Shown here: piece by piece, positions 10,133 to 20,356 of the stretch | Numbering within the stretch: the stretch's first letter is position 1 | Layout of the letters: each line of letters opens with the position of its first letter | Assembly (NCBI RefSeq): GCF_026262505.1 | Contig: NC_067207.1 | Coordinates: 30,286,082 to 30,350,081 of the forward strand | Source: Trichomonas vaginalis G3 | Lineage: Eukaryota > Parabasalia > Trichomonadida > Trichomonadidae | Length of the DNA: 64,000 bases | Direction of reading: 5' to 3' | Position numbers and translations under genes: made by a program | The notes under the pieces: model-generated | The model's database searches: none | Told to the model about the DNA's origin: nothing | The model's input: the letters and a program-made list of their open reading frames with translations, nothing else

Positions 10133-10928
10133 TTACTTACTAATAAAATTTCGTTATTGTGACACTTTCTCCGGTTTATAGGACCTCTCTCATATTCTAT
10201 CTTGTCATATCTAAACTCATAGTCATGTATGTCCTCTAACCATCTCATAACGGTTTCCAAACCACTTTTATCGGATGTAAAGTAAAAGCATGGATGGTTA
10301 TGTAAAACGTCTAAAGTTTCTAAAGAGTCTCTCAAAGTCCAGTCTACTTGGTATTGAAAATCCCATGTGTTATAGAACGGCGGGTCCACTATAAAGAAAA
10401 CATTTTCCTTGTCTTTATATTTTTCATACATCTGTCCATGACATCTCACAAACTCTATACCCTCAATATATTTTTCTATGTCCTCTTTGAAAACATTTGT
10501 ATAGTTAAGATATAAAACTTTTGACATAAGTGTTTCAATGTCATGAACTCTTATAGAACCACTATATAATAGTCTAGCAGATATATATCCCAGTCTATAT
10601 ATTCTGCTTTTTCAAAACCTCTCTCACAATATTTTTGTATCTAATGGTATACGTTCCATCTTACCTATAGTATCTTTTCTTTTAACTCTTTCAATATATT
10701 GTTTTGTTCTGGTATATGTTTGAGACGTCCATATAGTTGTCGAAGTCATTGCATATAATCTTTGAGTCTGGGAATAATTGTATGGCACAAATGGGATATA
10801 TAGAAACTTCCACCGAACAAATCTACAAATGTTAGACCATTCGGTAGTTTCTTAAGTTCTCTCAATAGAATATCTTTACATCTACTCTTATTTCCAAAGA
10901 ACGGTAACGGAGGTTTTGTAAAATTCAT
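10117..10928 (-). pseudogene. D12-class (Dam-like) N6-adenine DNA methyltransferase, broken
   Basis: The N-terminal part carries PPLPFFGNKSR and FVDLFGGS, the AdoMet-binding motifs I and X of D12-class enzymes. The C-terminal part carries FIVDPPF, the DPPY-type catalytic motif of adenine-N6 methylases. Together they identify a Dam-family enzyme placed at the right end of the Maverick. The gene is spread over several frames and is a fossil with about two breaks. Adenine methylation is known from Trichomonas and related genes occur in its Mavericks, so the element may have supplied such enzymes (inference). Confidence 0.8.
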
Positions 10929-11024
10929 TTATATATAATAATAAAAATGTTTTTTCCTGAAAAGTGACAGAAAAGTGACAAAGCATGAAAACATATATAT
11001 TTGTGAAAAGTGAAACATTATATA

Positions 11025-11105
11025 ATGTTTCGACCCAGAAGAAGCTTCTTCCCAGAAGCAATGGAGGAAGAAGAAGAGTCCTCCGAATTCACACCAGAAG
11101 ACTAA
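11025..11105 (+). CDS. Possible 26-aa acidic peptide
   Basis: Short open frame (MFRPRRSFFPEAMEEEEESS...) near the Maverick's right end, behind two AAAAGTGACA words. Nothing but the strong basic-then-acidic composition supports it, and it may be chance. Confidence 0.2.
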   Translation: MFRPRRSFFPEAMEEEEESSEFTPED

Positions 11106-11146
11106 CAATTTTCCGAATAAAAACTTCATTTATACTAAACATCTTC

Positions 11147-11185
11147 GGGGCTAGAGGGCACGAAGTGCCTGGAAGCCCCACTACC
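11147..11185. repeat. Maverick right tip with GC-rich hairpin
   Basis: The outer stem GGGGCT/AGCCCC and inner stem GGCAC/GTGCC fold into a hairpin ending with CCACTACC. The left tip of copy 2 (48237-48274) is the same structure with the inner stem changed on both sides. A run of 24 T follows before MULE sequence starts. Confidence 0.7.
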
Positions 11186-11209
11186 TTTTTTTTTTTTTTT
11201 TTTTTTTTT

Positions 11210-11741
11210 ATAATACTAAGCATAATACAATATTCTAGATTTAATTATAATTAGGAAAAGTTAGTTTTGAGAGTACTTTTCATAGGCATATAGAATGAAA
11301 TCTTCTGAAAAATAATATCACATAAACTCATATTATTTTCTAATATATAACTATTTTATATAAAAATCAAATTCAATGATCTTAAAAGCGAAGGATAAAC
11401 CTCAAAATTTACGAATATAATGAGTGGGAATATAATGCTTATCTATCATAAAACCATATGAAATATCAATTTTTGCTTTACGCCTAATTTTTGACGACAA
11501 TTAGCAAAAAATGTTAAATGTTAACACTCAGTCCATTTGAATATGAAAAATAAAATTGACTTTGATTAAATGTTTTTATTTATCATGCAATTCTTCTTGC
11601 GACCAAAGATTTGAATAAAAGTTCAAAAAATAAGATAGCTTAAAAAATAATATACGGTAGTGTTTACTAATAGATGAATAGTATATAAATTCTATTAAAA
11701 TGGATTTGATCCAAAAAAATATATAAAATTTGATCATAAAT
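11210..11741 (+). repeat. Long MULE-type terminal arm, family A (outer end missing)
   Basis: The sequence matches the family-A terminus at 47988 from its position of about 78 inward, then continues about 450 bases. It is repeated in inverted form at 14217-14632 and again at 14779-15215 and 15276-15889. Its first part was replaced by the Maverick tip and T-run. Confidence 0.8.
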
Positions 11742-11751
11742 AAAATCGTTT
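11742..11751. repeat. Target-site duplication of the MULE (left)
   Basis: AAAATCGTTT, repeated at 14207-14216. The empty site with a single copy is present in reverse at 15266-15275. Confidence 0.8.
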
Positions 11752-11804
11752 GAGTGTGGGACAAACTATCCAGTGTCACTTTTTTATTAACCTTATTTTA
11801 AAAA

Positions 11805-13516
11805 TTAATAAAATAATAATAAAAAATTATTTGAATCTTTTACATTAATTGTTTCTTTTTTTAAAAGTACCTTTAAAGTACAATAAACAAGATTTGAATC
11901 TATTGATCCTTGTTGCAAACTTGAATATATTGCTTCAAGCATTTTCAAACATTCGACTTTTTTGTTTTCCAATATTTGTTCATGGTCATTAGCTTTTCGT
12001 AATATACGAACAACTTTATCACTATTGATTAATTGAACTTTAAATTTAATCAATAATGCTGGAACAACGTTGTGTATAATTCAACAACAAAATCGTCTAA
12101 TCGAATATTCCTTCTCTCTGGGAAATAAGAATGCTTGAGAACTTTGAAATGTGACTCACTGACGTTATTAGTCGCGTCACCTCCGTTGCGATAGCGCTTA
12201 TTCCAACGATCTAAATGATGCCTCCATTGCCTATCGAAGTACTTTTGGGCTTTCGGTTCAGTGGAAAGAATTTCAAGAATTCGATCATAAACTGCATCTA
12301 GGTCTGCAGCTTCTTCTTGAGTGAGGTGCTCTGGAACTTCTTCACTTGTTTCAAACGTTTCTTCTTCTGGAATAAATTCAGAATCGTTTGGATCATCAGA
12401 AGATTCTCGTGTAAAAAGATTTGAGAAGGTGGAAATTCATTTTCGATGAATTCTTCTTCATATTGTTCCTCTTCTTCAATTTCTTCTGCTTGAAGTAAGT
12501 GAGATTGAGCTGGTTCCTCTCTAGGATTTTCTTCTTCTTGGTTCTGTTCTTCCTCGGGAGATTCTTCTTTAGTATCGAATACTAATAATTTCATTAGATT
12601 ATAAAATTCTTCAAAATTGTCTCGTGATTTAAACTTATCCGCTTTCTTAATATGGCGCGAAGGACATGCACGCCACACCAAAGAATATGACAGTTTGGAA
12701 TACCTCGCTCAATTGCCTCGGCTATTTGTGGGCGCAGTCCATACTTATCATCTCGGGTTCTCTATTAATATATTGAAAATAACGACAAACACAATATTGA
12801 ATATTTTCGCTTGTGTCAGGAGAAATAAAGAAATACAAAAAAGGAAAACAATAGTATGTTCTGTTTTTCCTGTGAGTGCATATAGATGGAATGTTAGCCC
12901 TTAGAAGTTTATACGTTGAATCGATGTGAAACGTAGAAATTTGGTGACCAAGGGCCTTCGCTTCGAAAGGTGCATATAAAAACTAGTTTTCCCGGCTCAG
13001 AGATAAATTCAATTAAATCTTCTGGACAACTTTCTTGAACAGATTCGACAAAGATAGCTAAAGAAACTTTTTCATCCGAACTAAAGCGTTTGGAAACAAT
13101 TTCAGCTCTTGAGCAAATTTACGTAATGCATCTGGACCTTGTGCAAATATTGAAAGTAACTCTTCGTCTGTATATGAAATATTTAAGTCTTGGAAACACT
13201 TAAATTGAGCTGTAGCATGATTCATATTGTTTTCAAAGTAATGTTTAAGATAATTTCTGACAAATAATGAGGATATTGTTTTTGTTGATTTCGGAGGTGC
13301 AGAATGATCATGAGAGTCAGAGTGGATTAGTAGTTCATATTTATCTTGATCTATTATCCGGACTTTGAATTTAGCTTGACATTGTGGATACTTACATTTG
13401 TATTCGATCGTGGAGTATTCTTTCCTGCATTTTTGAGAGTAGCCCATGCTAGCTTTTATCTCTTCTTGGATACCAAACTGGAGGAGCTCCATAGTGTTGA
13501 ATATCACGGGCTCCAT
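11805..13516 (-). pseudogene. MULE transposase, decayed
   Basis: The N-terminal block has a C-x4-C...HSDSHDH zinc-binding pattern like FLYWCH/WRKY-type fingers of MULE transposases. Further on, FHIDSTYKL near 12910-12960 matches the first catalytic Asp region of the MULE core. Near 12100-12220, TNNVSESHFKVLKHSYFP matches the region with the last catalytic Glu, and an acidic Glu-rich stretch lies at 12360-12560. These blocks lie in order on the minus strand but in at least four different frames, so the gene is dead. The open pieces are 13058-13516, about 12690-13057, 12298-12681 and 11805-12300. Confidence 0.75.
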
Positions 13517-13658
13517 AACAACAAATTGAATAAGGTATTCAAAATTTGAAGGAAATGGTCCATCATTGAATGTAGTGGCCGGGAATTGAATGACATACAG
13601 ATAGTTTGAGGAAATTTGTATAAATTATAATATAATTGAAGAATTAATTATCAAAACA

Positions 13659-14040
13659 AGTCTAAGAGCCATTTGTCAGATTTTCCCGAAATGCAAGGTT
13701 AAGATTTTAGCAGCGACTAACTTTGAGTGTACATATATAATTTTATACTGAGTATTTCTATCTGTGTTACTTATTTGAGTCTAAGAGCCATTTGTCAGAT
13801 TTTCCCGAAATGCAAGGTTAAGATTTTAGCAGCGACTAACTTTGAGTGTACATATATAATTGTTATACTGAGTATTTCTATCTGTGTTACTTATTTGAGT
13901 CTAAGAGCCATTTGTCAGATTTTCCCGAAATGCAAGGTTAAGATTTTAGCAGCGACTAACTTTGAGTGTACATATATAATTGTTATACTGAGTACTTTCT
14001 ATCTGTGTTACTTATTTGAGTCTAAGAGTCATTTCTACCA
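13659..14040. repeat. 120-bp tandem repeat, three copies plus start of a fourth
   Basis: Units start at 13659, 13778, 13898 and 14019 with AGTCTAAGAG. They lie inside the MULE, upstream of the transposase. Confidence 0.95.
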
Positions 14041-14206
14041 TAGAACTAGATATTGTCTCTCATTAAATATATATAACTGTAAACTGCTTAATTCATTTAT
14101 CTATTTAGATAAAATTATATTTATATAAGATTTCATGTTATTATTTCATCTTTATTATTTTTTTTATTCCTTTGAAAAGTGACACTGGATAGTTTGTCCC
14201 TTTCTC

Positions 14207-14216
14207 AAAATCGTTT
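14207..14216. repeat. Target-site duplication of the MULE (right)
   Basis: AAAATCGTTT, the partner of 11742-11751. Confidence 0.8.
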
Positions 14217-14632
14217 TAAATTACTTCTTCATTTAAATTATAACAATTATTTTTGGTTTTATATTTTTTTGGATCAAATCCATTTTAATAGAATTTATAT
14301 ACTATTCATCTATTAGTAAACACTACCGTATATTATTTTTTAAGCTATCTTATTTTTTGAACTTTTATTCAAATCTTTGGTCGCAAGAAGAATTGCATGA
14401 TAAATAAAAACATTTAATCAAAGTCAATTTTATTTTTCATATTCAAATGGACTGAGTGTTAACATTTAACATTTTTTGCTAATTGTCGTCAAAAATTAGG
14501 CGTAAAGCAAAAATTGATATTTCATATGGTTTTATGATAGATAAGCATTATATTCCCACTCATTATATTCGTAAATTTTGAGGTTTATCCTTCGCTTTTA
14601 AGATCATTGAATTTGATTTTTATATAAAATAG
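14217..14632 (-). repeat. Inverted family-A/B arm right of the MULE
   Basis: Reverse complement of the arm at 11350-11741, with a differing innermost part. It stops abruptly at ATAAAATAG, where the next element starts at 14633. Confidence 0.8.
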
Positions 14633-16107
14633 TGTTGTAAACAGAAATTCATCAAAAGTGACACCTCAGAAAAGCTAAAATATTGAATTTTTGGAACTTT
14701 TGATAGAGCACGTTTTTAAATATTAATTAAAGTAAATGTATATTTTGTAAAGATTCTTTTTAATAAAAAAATAAAATTTTGAAGAAGAACACAAAATCTT
14801 CTGAAAAATAATATCACATAAACTCATATTATTTTCTAATAGATAACTATTTTATATAAAAATCAAATTCAATGATCTTAAAAGCGAAGGATAAACCTCA
14901 AAATTTACGAATATAATGAGTGGGAATATAATGCTTATCTATCATAAAACCATATGAAATATCAATTTTTGCTTTACGCCTAATTTTTGACGACAATTAG
15001 CAAAAAATGTTAAATGTTAACACTCAGTCCATTTGAATATGAAAAATAAAATTGACTTTGATTAAATGTTTTTATTTATCATGCAATTCTTCTTGCGACC
15101 AAAGATTTGAATAAAGTTCAAAAAATAAGATAGCTTAAAAAATAAGATAGCTACGGTAGTGTTTACTAATAGATGAATAGTATATAAATTCTATTAAAAT
15201 GGATTTGATCCAAAAAAATATAAAACCAAAAATAATTGTTATAATTTAAATGAAGAAGTAATTTAAAACGATTTTATTTATGATCAAATTTTATATATTT
15301 TTTTGGATCAAATCCATTTTAATAGAATTTATATACTATTCATCTATTAGTAAACACTACCGTATATTATTTTTTAAGCTATCTTATTTTTTGAACTTTT
15401 ATTCAAATCTTTGGTCGCAAGAAGAATTGCATGATAAATAAAAACATTTAATCAAAGTCAATTTTATTTTTCATATTCAAATGGACTGAGTGTTAACATT
15501 TAACATTTTTTGCTAATTGTCGTCAAAAATTAGGCGTAAAGCAAAAATTGATATTTCATATGGTTTTATGATAGATAAGCATTATATTCCCACTCATTAT
15601 ATTCGTAAATTTTGAGGTTTATCATTCGCTTTTAAGATCATTGAATTTGATTTTTATATAAAATAGTTATATATTAGAAAATAATATGAGTTTATGTGAT
15701 ATTATTTTTCAGAAGATTTCATTCTATATGCCTATGAAAAGTGCTCTCAAAACTAACTTTTTCCTAATTATAATTAAATCTAGAATATTGTATTATGCTT
15801 AGTATTATTTCATTTTTCTCATTCAATTTAGAATTTACAAATGTCAAAAAATTGAGAGCTGTCACTTTTGATGAATTTCTGTTTATTACAATAGTTATAT
15901 ATTAGAAAATAATATGAGTTTATGTGATATTATTTTTCAGAAGATTTTGTGTTCTTCTTCAAAATTTTATTTTTTATTAAAAAGAATCTTTACAAAATAT
16001 ACATTTACTTTAATTAATATTTAAAAACGTGCTCTATCAAAAGTTCCAAAAATTCAATATTTTAGCTTTTCTGAGGTGTCACTTTTGATGAATTTCTGTT
16101 TACAACA
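14633..16107. mobile_element. Palindromic non-autonomous MULE-type element with chimeric ends
   Basis: Both ends read TGTTGTAAACAG and continue AAATTCATCAAAAGTGACAC (family B). The arms are long inverted repeats meeting near 15250. Inside the right arm a family-A end (GTAATAAACAG on the minus strand) lies at 15889, followed by a repeat of about 60 bases of arm sequence. No coding capacity is seen. The centre holds the unfilled target AAACGATTTT of the MULE at 11752. Confidence 0.8.
15266..15275 (-). other. Empty MULE target site
   Basis: The single AAAATCGTTT (minus strand) is continuous with the flanks that surround the filled site at 11742-14216. Confidence 0.75.
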
Positions 16108-16989
16108 GAGATAGTAAAATATGCTAATGAATCGTGATATTTCGATAAATTTAAATTTTCATTTTGCAAAACAATAGTTATTTTTGATCCCATGTGGTAG
16201 TAAAATAGCAACTGTAACATAATTGTTGTCAAATCTGAACTTTTTAAATTCTTTTTTGATTTGTTTAATATTTCTTGGTTATGTACTTGCTATGAAGTTA
16301 GCATGTAAGCAAGAAGTAAATAATATTTGTAATTGGCAATGATAATTATTTAAAAATTAATTAATATCTGCTGTAGGTTGGGTTCTAACTGTTATTCTGA
16401 TATTGGATAGGAGTTTGTAAATCTTGTTCAGTCTAAATTAAGATCTCTTTTAGCTTATCCAATGCTAAATGAAGGAACTTCAATTTTATGAAAAAAATTT
16501 TTTGGGGCCAAAGAGTAAATTATGACAGATTATATTGATGATAGAGTTATTAGTTTAGCATAATCTTGTTTGAAAAGATAGGCTTATTTTATTCAAATAA
16601 GTGAATGCAAAACAATTCCAAAAGATTTTTCTATGCATAAAGATTGAAAAAAACAGCGTTCTGCTTTAGATTGTCAAACCTTATTTATAAATTAAGATGC
16701 TTTGGTTGAATTATATGTTTATGAATGAGAAATTTAATTAGATATTCATATTGAGAATTTTAATCTTGGTAAATGGTGTGTCATCATCAATGGTTAGATG
16801 TTGGTATGGTTTTAACTAAAATTTCTCAACAATATTAAGTTCATATTCATGAACATTTCATTAGTTTTTCATAAAATAATTAGACTAATGATACCTATCT
16901 ATTTTTTCAATTCCATTTTTCAAAAATTCTTCCTTACATCGCTGAAAAAAAAACGAGCAAAATTATCGTTCTAAGAAAACTTTTGCCAA
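16108..16989. other. AT-rich gene-poor stretch
   Basis: No frame of useful length. Short open pieces between 16500 and 16880 read somewhat like protein but are full of stops in all frames; this may be a decayed gene of unknown type. No clear repeat and no initiator motif close to the next ATG. Confidence 0.5.
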
Positions 16990-19758
16990 ATGAAAGGAAA
17001 GACCCTGATTTCATTTGAAACTGAAGGCGGGGTCCTCGAAGAGGCGAAGGCTGCATTCAATTCAATGGCAGAAGTATTTACCAAAGAAAAAAGTTATCAA
17101 AAATATCAATACGGAATTCAAAAGATGTTTGATTTTTTTAAAGATGATTATGATAAAAACATCAAACTTCTCACAATGGTTCAAGAAATGAATGCCCAAA
17201 TTGTGTTCAATGCGACAAAAATCAATTTAATCATGAAATCAACATATTCTGACAGTGAATCCCTCACAAAACTCAAACAAGACTTTGATGATGCCACAGC
17301 AATGGTCCAATCTATTCACAAATCAGAGATTCGCTCAAAAGAGATTTTAAAAACACTTAGAGAGCAATTAGCCCAATTAACTCAACAAGTACAAAGTGGA
17401 CAAGCATTTAACTTCGGTACGCAAAACTCAATTTTTGAAATTTCACAAGATGTCAAAAATCTTCGAAATGAAAAGCAAAAAGATCATGATGAGCTTACAA
17501 AAATCCAAGAATCGATTGATGCCGAAAATATTGGCATGAAAAGCGTTACAGAAGCCCAAGCAACACTTGAAAATACTTTAAATAAAGATACAAAGACTCT
17601 TTCTCATGTAGACAAACGTCTTCAGACTCTTACAGCCGAAAACGAAGAAACAAGCAACGCAATTATCGAATTAAAGCCAATTGTAACCGATGTTTCAACA
17701 AAAATTGAAAATGCAAAGAAAACAAAGAACGAACTTACAGAAAAAATCAATGTATTAAAGAATACGAAGACAGATGTTACTAATTCCTTCAATACAGTAA
17801 GAAACGAAGTGAAAGCAAGAAAAGACAGATTATCTCGACGAAAAGAGCATCTCAATGAGGTATTAAGATTCCAATCCCATAAGAATACGAGTATACAAGC
17901 CATAAAAGAGCAAATTACTGATATTGACAACGAAATTGAAGAATCAAAAACAGCATTAAAGGAATCCAATGATAAAAACAGTGAATTGGTCACAGCATTG
18001 GAAGATGAGATGAAAAAGGCCGACCAAATTGCAGAAGAAAAAGCAAAAGTCCGAAATCAAATCAAAGAATTGCGACCAAAGATCGTAGAAGCAGCTTTAA
18101 AGGTTTCTTCCGAACAGAATGAGAAGATAGTGATGAATAGACAACTCAGCGGGGCTCAGGCTTCACTTGCAGAAGTAAATCAATTACAATATGAAGAAAA
18201 ACATGCAATTCAAGAGATAAAGAACGCAACACAGACACTTAAGAGTGAAACTGCTACAATGAAGGGATCAATGCAATCAGATAAAGACAAAATCATCCAA
18301 ATTTTCCAAGAAATTGATAAAACTCGGACATCGACCTTCAAATTGCAGGCATCCATCAATGCAATGAAAGATTCAGAGCTTGTGGCTGCTGAAGAGAACG
18401 AAAGATTGATGAAAGAACATGCAAATCTGATGTCAAAATCAAATAGACAGACAGACTTATCGGAACAGCTCAGAGATGAAAGAAATAATTATGCCAGATT
18501 GCTTAAGATCAAAGAAGATGAAAATGCTGAGCTACAACAGTCAATAAATGAACTTGAACATCAAATCCAGAAATATACAACAGAGAACCAATCATTGTTC
18601 AATCAGACCATCAATTCTCACTTCCAAACGCGTGATTCCAACGACAAAATTGATGAATTGAACTCCGAAATTCAACAATATAAAACATCAATTCAAAAAG
18701 TCGAAAGAATCATTTCTCATTTACAAGCTGAGAATACTACATTGAGCTACATCATAAATGAATCGAATACTGATAAGATTCTCGTTCAAAAAGAGACAAC
18801 AGCTTTGAATAAGACAGTTGCCGATTTAATGGAGCTAAACAAGGCCAGGACACAACAAATCGAACAACTAAGATCCGATATTCAAACGAAAACCTCGTTT
18901 ATCCATAAATGTGCCGCTCAATACAAAGAAAAGTTGAGCGAACTCGAAGAATTGAACGACCAACTTAAAAAGTACAAGAGCTCAACCGAAATTTTGGAAC
19001 AAAAAGCTGACAAATTGAACCAATTGCAGTATACCCACCAAAAACTATCAAGCCAGCTAGTTATAGAGGAGCGGAAGTACATAACATTGATCCACGAACT
19101 CGCAATTCCTCGAAATGTCCACAGATGGCAAGTAATGGAAGCTGTCGATCCAGGATATGTTAAAAACATTCGCTATCGTATGCAGCTTACTGATAAACTT
19201 GATGATGCACACCGATTGCTCGAGAAACTCCAAAAAGAAAGAAATGATCTCAAAAAAGATCTCGGCAAGAAAAACGCTGACTATGATAAATCGATGACTC
19301 GGGAACAGGTGAAAACATATATCGAGAGATACAAAAGCGATTGCGATAGAATGGACCAGATGATGGAGGAAATGTCCAACCAAATCAAGAACCAGCTAAA
19401 GCCTCTCAAAAATTCTGATAAGCAGGTACTGGAATTGAGAGGAAGAGTGAATAAAAGAAGAGAAGCGGCTTCTTCAATTAAAAATGAAATTTACACTGAA
19501 TCTCATTCGCTTGGAGAGCCAGAACCGTGGTTTATCACTGAAGGAATTGTAGCTCCTGCAATTACTGGTGGTGGTTTCGTTGCAAATTTGACTCCTCCTG
19601 AACATAATAGAAAGATCCTCTCAAAATCAAACCATTTGACAGTCGGAGTTGCTCCAATACTTCGAAACTCTCGTTCTAATTCGATGTTTACCTCAGCAAG
19701 ATCAACAGGAAGACCGTACAGATCTGGAAAGACAATTCTTCCTCCGATGCCTGAGTAA
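16990..19758 (+). CDS. CFAP58: CFAP58-like coiled-coil axonemal protein
   Basis: The 922-residue protein is almost wholly coiled coil (about residues 50-860), close to the 870-880 of animal CFAP58/CCDC147. The diagnostic block is near residues 697-725: IPRNVHRWQVMEAVDPGY corresponds to the NVHRWRKLEGSDP block of CFAP58, followed by the same helical spacing. The last 80 residues are Ser/Arg/Pro-rich and not coiled. CFAP58 acts in axoneme and flagellar base assembly, which fits a flagellate. The start is the first ATG of the frame. I saw no strong initiator within 20 bases. The family call rests on this block and on length. Confidence 0.75.
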   Translation: MKGKTLISFETEGGVLEEAKAAFNSMAEVFTKEKSYQKYQYGIQKMFDFFKDDYDKNIKLLTMVQEMNAQIVFNATKINLIMKSTYSDSESLTKLKQDFDDATAMVQSIHKSEIRSKEILKTLREQLAQLTQQVQSGQAFNFGTQNSIFEISQDVKNLRNEKQKDHDELTKIQESIDAENIGMKSVTEAQATLENTLNKDTKTLSHVDKRLQTLTAENEETSNAIIELKPIVTDVSTKIENAKKTKNELTEKINVLKNTKTDVTNSFNTVRNEVKARKDRLSRRKEHLNEVLRFQSHKNTSIQAIKEQITDIDNEIEESKTALKESNDKNSELVTALEDEMKKADQIAEEKAKVRNQIKELRPKIVEAALKVSSEQNEKIVMNRQLSGAQASLAEVNQLQYEEKHAIQEIKNATQTLKSETATMKGSMQSDKDKIIQIFQEIDKTRTSTFKLQASINAMKDSELVAAEENERLMKEHANLMSKSNRQTDLSEQLRDERNNYARLLKIKEDENAELQQSINELEHQIQKYTTENQSLFNQTINSHFQTRDSNDKIDELNSEIQQYKTSIQKVERIISHLQAENTTLSYIINESNTDKILVQKETTALNKTVADLMELNKARTQQIEQLRSDIQTKTSFIHKCAAQYKEKLSELEELNDQLKKYKSSTEILEQKADKLNQLQYTHQKLSSQLVIEERKYITLIHELAIPRNVHRWQVMEAVDPGYVKNIRYRMQLTDKLDDAHRLLEKLQKERNDLKKDLGKKNADYDKSMTREQVKTYIERYKSDCDRMDQMMEEMSNQIKNQLKPLKNSDKQVLELRGRVNKRREAASSIKNEIYTESHSLGEPEPWFITEGIVAPAITGGGFVANLTPPEHNRKILSKSNHLTVGVAPILRNSRSNSMFTSARSTGRPYRSGKTILPPMPE

Positions 19759-20349
19759 TGCTGTTCAAGTGATAGTGTATATCATTTGAATGTTTGTAGA
19801 ATATGATTTTAATATTATTTTTGTGTATTTTGTTTTATATCATAAACTTATTTTTTGTTTGTTATTAAATTTAATGCGCAAATGAATTATTTACTCATAT
19901 GTTTAATAAAACTAAACAAAATAACTTAAATTTGATTTGAAAATTAGCTAATATCAAGTAAACAGATAAAATATCTAAAATAGATTGATTACTTTGATAG
20001 AATTAATACAATGTTAAAGTTATAATGATTCAAAAACTTATGTTTCATAAGAACCGTTTCGAACCCCATTAATGAAGCCAGAAACAGTAGAGTATTGGGA
20101 TTGTATGCATAATACAATATGTTAAACATGATATGAAGCCTAAATTCAAGAATCACGAGTTAAATTTTACTAAAATTAGATTTTTAGGCATGATTAGTTT
20201 CATAAAATGGTTTGATTGAACATCTGTTTACTTATGATTTCCTTAAATCTCTTGGGTAAAATTTCAAATGGCTTCTCCACAAGAATGACTCAAAACTGGT
20301 AACGATAGGAGCAAGAAAATCTTTGTAAAAAAAATAACCGTTGAAACAT
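19759..20349. other. Intergenic, nothing recognised
   Basis: About 590 AT-rich bases between the CFAP58-like gene and the Pmp-like gene, with no repeat or coding signal apart from the initiator at its end. Confidence 0.6.
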
Positions 20350-20354
20350 TCACA
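20350..20354 (+). promoter_or_regulatory. Initiator (Inr) of the Pmp-like gene
   Basis: TCACA fits the trichomonad Inr consensus TCA(C/T)(A/T). The presumed +1 A lies five bases before the ATG, a normal distance for this group. Confidence 0.55.
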
Positions 20355-20356
20355 AA

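Larger units (their letters stand above)
1..11185. mobile_element. Maverick/Polinton, copy 1 (right-hand part, broken)
   Basis: The set of family-B polymerase, rve integrase, phage-type fibre and adenine methyltransferase, with small genes on both strands, marks a Maverick/Polinton. The left part lies outside the window. The right tip is a GC-rich hairpin ending at 11185, followed by a 24-T run and then a MULE terminus. The copy is a fossil with roughly eight to ten interruptions plus one inserted MULE-like element. Its first 684 bases differ from copy 2 (62872 onward) at only about nine places, so the family looks young. Confidence 0.9.
11752..14206. mobile_element. Mutator-like element (MULE), 2.46 kb, decayed
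   Basis: The termini are GAGTGTGGGACAAACTATCC on the left and GAGAAAGGGACAAACTATCC on the minus strand at the right, both continuing AGTGTCACTTTT. The flanks are a 10-bp direct repeat (MULEs usually make 9). It contains a decayed transposase on the minus strand and three copies of a 120-bp repeat. It inserted into the centre of a long palindromic element, and the empty form of that centre survives at 15266. Confidence 0.85.
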
